In this document: one piece after another, positions 1 through 4,935 of the stretch | Position numbering within the stretch: the first letter of the stretch is position 1 | How the letters are laid out: each line of letters starts with the position of its first letter | Source: an uncultured Bacilli bacterium | Lineage (GTDB): Bacteria; Bacillota_I; Bacilli_A; RF39; UBA660 | Direction: 5' to 3' | Length of the DNA stretch: 7,348 bases | Assembly: GCA_934085635.1 (NCBI GenBank) | Contig: CAKOHL010000058.1 | Span: 1-7,348 of the forward strand | Translations under genes and position numbers: made by a program | The notes under the pieces: model-generated | Database searches by the model: none | The model's input: the letters and a program-made list of their open reading frames with translations, nothing else | Told to the model about the DNA's origin: nothing

Positions 1-2
1 AA

Positions 3-71
3 AGTGAAATATGGAATGAGATTTATAAGTTAAATTTAAATAATGAGATTCTTTTATATAGTGAAAAATAG
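3..71 (+). CDS. 3' end of an unidentified gene (partial, runs off the left edge)
   Basis: The third forward frame is open from the window edge to a TAG at 69-71, giving the last 22 residues of a protein that ends ILLYSEK. Another forward frame closes with TAA at 31-33 and another with TGA at 4-6. The TAG sits at the foot of the hairpin at 64-89, as expected for the end of a transcription unit that converges on the - strand holin-like gene. Too little is present to identify a family. The peptide is hydrophilic with aromatic and Asn/Leu content typical of AT-rich coding DNA. The open frame could be chance over this length. Confidence 0.45.
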   Translation, partial: SEIWNEIYKLNLNNEILLYSEK

Positions 72-89
72 GCGTTTATACCTATTTTT
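64..89. terminator. Bidirectional intrinsic terminator between convergent genes
   Basis: A perfect 9-bp inverted repeat, AAAAATAGG (64-72) and CCTATTTTT (81-89), surrounds an 8-base loop. A runs on one side and T runs on the other let it work in both directions. It overlaps the stop of the left-edge gene (TAG 69-71) and the stop of the holin-like gene (TAG on the - strand, 82-84), so it most likely ends both transcripts. Confidence 0.75.
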
Positions 90-372
90 CTTTATGTGTT
101 ATATTTTTTATTATACCTTTTTCTAAAGATATGTATATTGCATCAGCACCTATAAAGCTTAATCCTCCTGCCCATAGAGTTTCTACGAATGTTAAGTCTG
201 TGAATGATATGCAAAATAATAATGCCATTACAAATGATATTGTTAAACTAATTATGCATAGATGTTTTTTATGTTTTTCACGCACTTTAAGTTTTAGCAC
301 TAAAGCGTTAGATATTATTCCTGAGGTTATAGATATTATAAGAATGTCTTTTAAACGAGAAAAATCTATCAT
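82..372 (-). CDS. Small holin-like three-helix membrane protein (copy 1, without a lysin)
   Basis: This 96-residue protein has three hydrophobic stretches, about residues 7-26, 38-57 and 66-84, and a short charged C-terminus (THKEK). That is the size and shape of phage holins, which form membrane lesions that release or activate an endolysin. I chose the ATG at 372 because GGAGG (381-385) lies 8 bases before it. An in-frame ATG at 387 lies upstream of that site and would have none. It aligns without gaps to the second holin-like protein at 4371-4700: 35 of 90 residues are identical, with the shared block LW.G...F.GADAIY near residues 66-80. Unlike that copy it has no lysin gene beside it. It is divergent from the Ku operon, 99 bases away. 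The holin role is inferred from topology and from the paralogue's place before a peptidoglycan peptidase; another small membrane function is possible. Confidence 0.75.
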   Translation of the reverse strand: MIDFSRLKDILIISITSGIISNALVLKLKVREKHKKHLCIISLTISFVMALLFCISFTDLTFVETLWAGGLSFIGADAIYISLEKGIIKNITHKEK

Positions 373-471
373 ATTAAGTGCCTCCATTATATTTTATGTT
401 TTAATTGTTTTTTGAGAATGATAGGCGCATATTTAAGGATTATTTTGTAATAATAATTGTAGGTGAAGATT

Positions 472-1218
472 ATGTCAAATATACATACTAATATCTCTTT
501 TGGGCTTGTTAATATTCCAGTTAATATAAATCCACTTATTAGAAATAATGATATTACTTTTAATCAGCTTCATTCTAAATGTTTAAGTAGGATAAATTAT
601 ATTAAGTATTGTTCTCATTGTAAGAAGGAAGTTATGGAAAGAGATATTGTTAAGGGATATGAGTTTGAGAAGGATAATTATGTTGTTTTTGATAAGAAAG
701 AATTAGATATGCTTAAGGTAAGAAATGATAAGGAAATAGAAATTGTTAGTTTTGTTCCAATTAAGGATATTGATCCGTTTTATTTTGAGAAGAGTTATGT
801 ACTTTCTTATACTGGAAAAGGTAAGGCTTATAATTTATTTTGTGAGGCTTTAAAGAAAAGTAAACTTGTGGCTATTGCTAAGACTGTTATTGGATCTAAG
901 TTTTATTATGTATGTTTAAAGTTTATAAGTAATGTTATTATTATGACAACTTTATATTTTGAGGAAGAAGTTATTATTCCAGAAGTTAATGTAAAAAATA
1001 ATTTTAGTGATGAGGAACTTGATTTAGCAATTAAGTTAATACATAATTTAGAAGGGAGATTCGAACCTAAAAAATATAAAGACGAGTATCAAAATAATTT
1101 AAGGAAAGCTATTGATGATAAATTATCTGGTAAAAAGATTAAGAAAAGTAATATGAAGATTAATAATAAGAATATTAATGATTTAATGAAAGCACTGGAG
1201 AAAAGTTTAAATGAATAA
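472..1218 (+). CDS. ku: Bacterial Ku, DNA-end-binding protein of NHEJ
   Basis: Ku forms a ring-shaped homodimer that threads onto broken DNA ends and recruits LigD. The 248-residue protein opens with the family signature (ISFGLVNIPV, about 9-18). It has a CxxC pair (C47, C50) as in many bacterial Ku proteins, then EIVSFVPIKDIDP with YFEKSYVLSY, the region from VAIAKTVI to LYFEEEVIIP, and FEPKKYKDEYQNNLRKAI with KLSGKK. The C-terminus ends just after NINDLMKALEKSL, which resembles the conserved C-terminal motif of bacterial Ku; there is no long Lys-rich tail. The ATG at 472 is preferred: AGGTGA (461-466) sits 5 bases upstream. A GTG at 463 in frame is part of that Shine-Dalgarno itself. The ligase gene begins 8 bases before this stop. 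One oddity is IGSKFYYVCLK, where other Ku proteins carry an Arg (LRNK in M. tuberculosis, recalled). No convincing promoter was found in 388-471. Confidence 0.95.
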   Translation: MSNIHTNISFGLVNIPVNINPLIRNNDITFNQLHSKCLSRINYIKYCSHCKKEVMERDIVKGYEFEKDNYVVFDKKELDMLKVRNDKEIEIVSFVPIKDIDPFYFEKSYVLSYTGKGKAYNLFCEALKKSKLVAIAKTVIGSKFYYVCLKFISNVIIMTTLYFEEEVIIPEVNVKNNFSDEELDLAIKLIHNLEGRFEPKKYKDEYQNNLRKAIDDKLSGKKIKKSNMKINNKNINDLMKALEKSLNE

Positions 1219-2095
1219 AGATTTATGGAAGAACAGAGACTTTAAAGTTATGCTTTTAAAGGAAACTGATAAACCTTTTAATAGTAAAGATTATATTTAT
1301 GAGATTAAGTTTGATGGAATAAGGGCTTTAATATTTACTGGGAAGAATGAGTTTAAAATTATTAGTAGAAATGGGATAGATGTTACAAATATTTTTCCTG
1401 AGCTTACTAGTATTAAAAAACTTTGTAAGAAAAATGTTATTTTTGACGGAGAAATAGTGAGTATGGAAAGGGGAAAAATCAGTTTTTCTAAGTTAAGTAA
1501 AAGATTGCATTTGAAAAATAAAAATAATATTATGAAGGAAAGTACTATTAATCCTGTAACATTTGTGGCTTTCGATATTATTTATGAGAATAAGAATTTA
1601 ACTACAGTAGAGCTTTTAGAAAGAAAAGAAATTTTGAATAAATATAAGAATACTGATTTTTTTGTTAAGTCTATTTGTTATAAAGACGGTATTAAACTTT
1701 TTGATAAGGTTAAGAAACTTGGAATTGAAGGCGTTGTTGCTAAGTATATTCATGGGGAATATCATATTAATGAGAGAACAGATGATTTTATTAAGATTAA
1801 AAATTTTAAGTATGGTGATTTTTTTATAGGTGGTTATTTAGAAAATAAGAATGGCCTTTCTCTTTTACTTGGAGAATATTCTAATGGCAATTTTATATTT
1901 GTTGGAAAAGTCAGTTTAAATAAAAAGTATTCTCTTTATGAAAGAATTTTAAAACTTAGAAAAAGTAAGAATTATTTTTGTAATTTAAGTGATGATGCGT
2001 TTTATGTTAAACCTTCTATTAAGTGTAAGGTGCAGTATTTAGAGAAAACTGAAAATAATAGTTTAAGACAGCCAATTTTAAAGGAGCGAGATTGA
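1211..2095 (+). CDS. ligD: LigD-type ATP-dependent DNA ligase, stand-alone ligase domain
   Basis: Seals double-strand breaks using ATP through a lysyl-AMP intermediate. The 294 residues cover only the ligase module. The adenylation domain shows motif I EIKFDG with the nucleophile K33, SRNG (52-55), motif III DGEIV (79-83), FDIIY (121-125), motif IV EGVVAK (173-178) and motif V FIKIK (193-197). The OB-fold follows, with FFIGGY (204-209), SLLLGEY (217-223), and a C-terminal segment with KVQYLEKT and LRQP, as in LigD ligase domains. In Bacillus and Mycobacterium this module is fused to Pol (and PE in the latter); here it is a separate gene. The ATG at 1211 overlaps the Ku stop by 8 bases, with GGAG (1197-1200) 10 bases upstream. 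The TGA stop (2093-2095) overlaps the next ATG. A LigC-type NHEJ ligase is the alternative name, but the context favours LigD. Confidence 0.93.
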   Translation: MNKDLWKNRDFKVMLLKETDKPFNSKDYIYEIKFDGIRALIFTGKNEFKIISRNGIDVTNIFPELTSIKKLCKKNVIFDGEIVSMERGKISFSKLSKRLHLKNKNNIMKESTINPVTFVAFDIIYENKNLTTVELLERKEILNKYKNTDFFVKSICYKDGIKLFDKVKKLGIEGVVAKYIHGEYHINERTDDFIKIKNFKYGDFFIGGYLENKNGLSLLLGEYSNGNFIFVGKVSLNKKYSLYERILKLRKSKNYFCNLSDDAFYVKPSIKCKVQYLEKTENNSLRQPILKERD

Positions 2096-2097
2096 TG
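2081..2097 (+). promoter_or_regulatory. Ribosome binding site and TGATG coupling junction that set the PE-Pol start
   Basis: AAGGAG (2081-2086) lies 8 bases before the ATG at 2095. The ligase stop TGA (2093-2095) shares its A with this ATG. A TTG at 2092 in the same frame would give one more residue but is spaced less well and is an inferior start codon. The arrangement suggests that terminating ribosomes re-initiate, keeping Lig and PE-Pol levels matched. Confidence 0.75.
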
Positions 2098-3444
2098 AGT
2101 TTGAATGAATATAATAGTAAAAGAAATTTTAGTGTTACAAATGAACCTGTTGGAAAAGTAAATAAGGTTAATAAGAAGAGGATATTTACCGTGCAACATC
2201 ATTATTCAAGAAGAGAACATTATGATTTTAGACTTTTGTATAATAAAGAACTTGTAAGCTTCGCAATTCCTAAAGGACCTAGTTATGATACTAAGGATAA
2301 GAGACTTGCCGTTAGAGTCGAAAATCATCCAGTTAGTTATGCTAATTTCGAGGGAGTTATTCCTAAGGGAGAGTATGGAGCTGGAACGGTGATACTTTGG
2401 GATAGAGGATATTATGTATATGATAAAGCTTCTGATTTTGAAAAGGGGCCTATTAAGTTTACTTTATTTGGAGAAAGACTTTTTGGAAAGTGGGCTCTTG
2501 TAAGAATTAAAGATGATAATTGGCTTATGATTAAAGATAAGGATGAATTTGCTGGGAAAAAGAGTATTAAGAAATTTAAGACTAGTGTTTTAAGCGGAAA
2601 GACAAAAAAAGAAATTGAAAGTGATAATTATTTAGGAATTAGTTTGACACATGGAGACAAAGTAATTTTTAAAAAAAAAGTTACAAAGAAAGATATTTTT
2701 GATTATTATAGTAAAGTTTATAAGAGAATGAAAAAGTTTTTTGATAATAGACTTATTAGTACTGTTAGGTGTCCTTCTGGAAGTATGAATGATAAGTTTT
2801 TTATGAAACATTTAGATAATTCTAGGCTTGGGGTTAAGAGAATCAAAGATGCTTATAAAGTATCTAGTAAGTATTATTTTGTTAAAAATTTAGAAGGTTT
2901 GCTTAGTGAAGTTCAGATGAATAGTTATGAATTTCATATGTGGGGATGTAAAGTTAATGATATTAATAAGCCTGATATTTTAGTGTCTGATTTTGATCCG
3001 GATGTTGGGCTCAGTTTGAAAAAAGTTAGGGATGGAGTTAAGGATTTGAAAATGATTTTAGATGGATTAGGACTTAAAAGTTATGTTAAAACTAGTGGTG
3101 GTAAAGGTTATCACGTTTTAGTGCCTCTTAAAACTAATTCTTGGAGAAAAACTGAGAAGATTGCTTTTGATGTTGCTAGTTTAATGGAAAGTAAATATCC
3201 TGATAGGTATACGACTAATATTAGAAAAAATAAAAGAGAAAAGAAGATTTTTATTGATTATTTGAGAAATAAAAAAGGTTCCACTTGTGTGATGCCTTAT
3301 TCAGTCAGGTTGAATGAAAAAGCATCTATTTCTTGTCCAATTAAATGGAGTGAAATAGATACTATTAAACCTTCAGGTATTACAATTTTTAATATTGATG
3401 AGAGATTAAGATTGAAAGATCCTTGGGAAAGCTTTTTTGATTAG
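2095..3444 (+). CDS. ligD: LigD 3'-phosphoesterase (PE) fused to NHEJ primase-polymerase (Pol)
   Basis: The 449-residue protein has two LigD modules. PE (about 28-152) resects 3' ribonucleotides and 3' phosphates. Its residues H36, H42, D44 and R46 (motif HYSRREHYDFR), H78 and Y82 line up with the catalytic set of Pseudomonas LigD (H42, H48, D50, R52, H84, Y88) at constant spacing. IPKGEYGAGTV is the usual PE block. Pol (about 181-445), an archaeo-eukaryotic-primase-type polymerase, fills gaps using NTPs or dNTPs. It has the metal motif DFDPD (D299, D301), the nucleotide-binding TSGGKGYH (S334 to H340), the third acidic residue in IDYLRN (D388), and SVRL and DPW near the end. Both active sites look intact. 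It follows the ligase gene with a 1-base overlap and is the last gene of the operon. The order PE-Pol without ligase differs from the common Pol-PE-Lig, PE-Lig-Pol and Lig-Pol fusions. Confidence 0.94.
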   Translation: MSLNEYNSKRNFSVTNEPVGKVNKVNKKRIFTVQHHYSRREHYDFRLLYNKELVSFAIPKGPSYDTKDKRLAVRVENHPVSYANFEGVIPKGEYGAGTVILWDRGYYVYDKASDFEKGPIKFTLFGERLFGKWALVRIKDDNWLMIKDKDEFAGKKSIKKFKTSVLSGKTKKEIESDNYLGISLTHGDKVIFKKKVTKKDIFDYYSKVYKRMKKFFDNRLISTVRCPSGSMNDKFFMKHLDNSRLGVKRIKDAYKVSSKYYFVKNLEGLLSEVQMNSYEFHMWGCKVNDINKPDILVSDFDPDVGLSLKKVRDGVKDLKMILDGLGLKSYVKTSGGKGYHVLVPLKTNSWRKTEKIAFDVASLMESKYPDRYTTNIRKNKREKKIFIDYLRNKKGSTCVMPYSVRLNEKASISCPIKWSEIDTIKPSGITIFNIDERLRLKDPWESFFD

Positions 3445-4368
3445 TTATTTTATAAGGAGAGTTTCTCCTTTTTTTAGTGTTTTTAAATATTTGCCGTCTT
3501 TTTCACAGGTGTATTTAAATTTATATGAGGTTAGTTCTTTTATTTGTGCATCTAGGTCTTTTATTTCAATTTGATAGTCTTTGATTTCTTTGTCTTTTTG
3601 TTTTATGATGCCCTTTAGTTTTTGAATTTCTTCTTCGTTTGTCGATGGTGCTTTTGGTATTATTTCTAAATAAGTACCATTGTTAGCGATCCATTTGTTA
3701 TCGCCTATTTTGTACCAAGTATAGTTTTCATTTTTCACAGTTTCAGTATAGTTATAATATGCTCCTTTTATTGCATCTTTATAAACCATAGACTCAGTTG
3801 TAGGTTCGATTCTAATTTTTAGTGCGTTTACTAGAACTTTGAGCTGATTTTTTGTTATGTCTTTTTCTACTTCAAGTTGTTTGCTCGTGGCATTTGTATA
3901 TTTTTCTACATCTTCTTTGGTAACTCCATAATATGAATATGGATTTGTCCAGTGGGTTTTGTAGTCGATTGTTTCATCACCCCTATAAGAACCAGACTCT
4001 CTTATGTCTAGATGAACTTCGCCTCCACTGCTCGCGTTTTCAACGTTTGCAAGTCCTTTAAATAGATTTAAATCGTATGCTAAACATATTACTATTTTTG
4101 CAGGCACTAATTTGCCATTTTTGTCATAGTACTCAATGTCTGCTGCTAGACCTTTTGTGTGCTGGCCAGTGTTTTTATTCTGTAGTTCTACTGGGTGATT
4201 TTTGCATCTGTATCCGCTTATTACTTTAGCCTTGCTGAAATGCAGATGGTCTCCTAAAGTTTGTAAGTTTTTTATTAATGCTTCACTTATGTATATGTTT
4301 CCACAGTGCTTGCACGCAAATTCGCTTGAGTTAAAGTTTTTGGTAACTTGTTTAGCTTCTGTTATCAA
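3445..4368 (-). CDS. Phage-type endolysin: M15 peptidase, SH3-like domain and coiled coil
   Basis: This is a predicted zinc peptidase that cuts peptidoglycan peptides. The 307 residues start with an M15_3-like catalytic domain (about 11-150): EFACKHCG (C19, C22), ISGYRC (50-55), GQHTKGLAADI with H70 and D77, and EVHLDI with H119 and D121; H70, D77 and H119 are the expected zinc ligands. Residues about 175-238 resemble a bacterial SH3 (RIEPTTES, TWYKIGDNKWIAN), a wall-binding module. A charged heptad-rich stretch (about 244-280) is probably a coiled coil, followed by a short tail. There is no signal peptide, which fits release by a holin. The start is a TTG at 4368, two bases after the holin-like stop, with GGGAG inside the holin-like gene 11 bases upstream; no better start exists. 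The stop directly abuts the convergent PE-Pol stop. It may be an active or remnant prophage lysin, or a host-recruited one. Confidence 0.88.
   Translation of the reverse strand: MITEAKQVTKNFNSSEFACKHCGNIYISEALIKNLQTLGDHLHFSKAKVISGYRCKNHPVELQNKNTGQHTKGLAADIEYYDKNGKLVPAKIVICLAYDLNLFKGLANVENASSGGEVHLDIRESGSYRGDETIDYKTHWTNPYSYYGVTKEDVEKYTNATSKQLEVEKDITKNQLKVLVNALKIRIEPTTESMVYKDAIKGAYYNYTETVKNENYTWYKIGDNKWIANNGTYLEIIPKAPSTNEEEIQKLKGIIKQKDKEIKDYQIEIKDLDAQIKELTSYKFKYTCEKDGKYLKTLKKGETLLIK
3454..3475 (+). terminator. Intrinsic terminator of the Ku/LigD operon, inside the convergent lysin gene
   Basis: A perfect 7-bp stem, AAGGAGA (3454-3460) and TCTCCTT (3464-3470), has a GTT loop, and T3469-T3475 form a 7-T run. 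It lies 9 bases after the PE-Pol stop. The T run is on the + strand side only, so it suits the NHEJ operon. The same DNA read on the - strand encodes the last residues (KKGETLL) of the lysin that ends at 3445. Confidence 0.82.
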
Positions 4369-4370
4369 TG

Positions 4371-4700
4371 TTATTCACTCTCCCTTTTGTCTAGATTTGT
4401 TATGTTTTCATTTGGTTCGATTGAACTTAGACTTTTAAATATTTTGTCTTCAAAAGCTTTATATATTGCATCAGCGCCTAAGAATGTTATAAAACCTACC
4501 CACAAATTGTTTACTAAAGATAGTTCACTAAAGTTTATACTGAATAGTGTTCCTATTATCATTGATACTCCAAAACTGATTAATGTTATGTATTTTCTAC
4601 TTTTAAATGTTTCTTTAATTTTTTGAACTGTTGCTGTTGTTATTATACTGCTCGCTAGAGCACTTATTATTACTAATTTTATAAGGTCAAAATTTAACAT
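4371..4700 (-). CDS. Small holin-like three-helix membrane protein (copy 2, paired with the lysin)
   Basis: The 109-residue protein has hydrophobic segments at about 5-23, 38-57 and 66-83 and a hydrophilic C-terminus (EPNENITNLDKRESE). Its position immediately before a peptidoglycan peptidase is the classic holin-endolysin lysis cassette. The ATG at 4700 follows an AGGTG core with 5-6 base spacing. It is a clear paralogue of the protein at 82-372 (gap-free over residues 1-90, 35 identities, strongest at GADAIY), differing mainly by a longer C-terminal tail. Its last codons carry the Shine-Dalgarno of the lysin gene, so the two are probably coupled. A promoter-like TATACT lies just upstream. 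The specific holin family cannot be assigned by eye. Confidence 0.8.
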   Translation of the reverse strand: MLNFDLIKLVIISALASSIITTATVQKIKETFKSRKYITLISFGVSMIIGTLFSINFSELSLVNNLWVGFITFLGADAIYKAFEDKIFKSLSSIEPNENITNLDKRESE

Positions 4701-4719
4701 TTTTTCACCTTCCTATTTT

Positions 4720-4748
4720 AGTATACTCTTTTTTTATTTTTTTGAATG
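4720..4748 (-). promoter_or_regulatory. Possible promoter of the lysis pair
   Basis: On the - strand TATACT (4725-4720) matches the -10 box at 5 of 6 bases and would start transcription near 4713, just before the AGGAAGGTGA ribosome site. The -35 is weak: CATTCA at 17-base spacing (4748-4743) or TTCAAA at 15. An A-rich stretch fills the spacer. It lies directly downstream of the tRNA-His terminator, so the lysis genes need a start about here. Confidence 0.4.
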
Positions 4749-4757
4749 AGTGAAGAC

Positions 4758-4790
4758 CTAAAAAAAATCCCTTTCGGGATTATTTTTTTA
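4758..4790 (-). terminator. Strong intrinsic terminator after tRNA-His
   Basis: The inverted repeat AATCCC (4766-4771) and GGGATT (4776-4781) closes a 4-base loop that reads GAAA on the - strand. It is followed on the - strand by a run of seven T and preceded by an A-rich stretch, so the stem can extend. It lies 6 bases beyond the tRNA-His 3' end and is near-symmetric, so it may also stop + strand transcripts. Confidence 0.88.
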
Positions 4791-4795
4791 TTATA

Positions 4796-4872
4796 TGGGG
4801 CGGTATGTGGGAATCAAACCCACGCATACCAGAGCCACAATCTGGCGTGTTAATCACTTCACCAATACCGCC
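4796..4872 (-). tRNA. trnH: tRNA-His (anticodon GTG)
   Basis: The 77-base gene folds into a full cloverleaf. The acceptor has eight pairs, including the G-1:C73 pair (4872 with 4799) that identifies tRNA-His, and CCA is encoded (4798-4796). The anticodon stem CCAGA/TCTGG holds the loop TTGTGGC with anticodon GTG at 4838-4836. The T stem is GTGGG/CCCAC. Two conserved bases differ: position 19 is A (4854) instead of G, and position 56 is T (4816) instead of C. These two normally pair in the tRNA elbow, so the change is compensatory. The gene has its own promoter (4884-4912) and terminator (4758-4790). It may also be reached by read-through from the carboxypeptidase gene, since no terminator separates them. 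Confidence 0.97.
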
Positions 4873-4883
4873 ATGTAGATAAG

Positions 4884-4912
4884 ATTATACCTTATATACA
4901 TGCAAATTTCAA
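4884..4912 (-). promoter_or_regulatory. Vegetative (sigma-A type) promoter of tRNA-His
   Basis: On the - strand TTGAAA (4912-4907) and a perfect TATAAT (4889-4884) are separated by exactly 17 bases. The predicted start is near 4877, about 5 bases before the mature tRNA 5' end. This is the best promoter in the window and fits a highly expressed stable RNA. Confidence 0.85.
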
Positions 4913-4935
4913 GTACTTTATGAAAATTTGTGCGG

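Noticed and set aside
386..391. TATAAT on the - strand as promoter of the first holin-like gene
   Set aside because: Its predicted start would fall inside or after the GGAGG ribosome site, and no -35 is present at proper spacing.
131..415. Open frame on the + strand opposite the first holin-like gene
   Set aside because: It mirrors the membrane gene in antisense, lacks a ribosome site, and a matching antisense frame (4348-4626) exists opposite the paralogue, as expected from shared codons.
388..471. Promoter for the Ku operon, including a forespore sigma-G type
   Set aside because: TTGAGA (412-417) and an AATAAT (449-454) preceded by TG are present but not at compatible spacing, and no sigma-G pair of boxes could be matched, so no site is called.
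2093..2097. Mollicute-type code with TGA read as Trp, suggested by the short 5S
   Set aside because: Reading through the ligase TGA meets more TGA codons at once, the next gene begins there with a good ribosome site, and Trp is TGG throughout.
2002..2202. Short antisense frames inside the ligase/PE-Pol genes, the lysin (4202-4438) and the carboxypeptidase (5154-5357)
   Set aside because: All overlap strongly supported genes, have no recognisable domain and no ribosome site.
4796..4872. tRNA-His as a phage attachment site for the lysis/NHEJ block
   Set aside because: I found no second copy of the tRNA 3' end elsewhere in the window and no integrase; the other border may lie outside, so it stays unproven.
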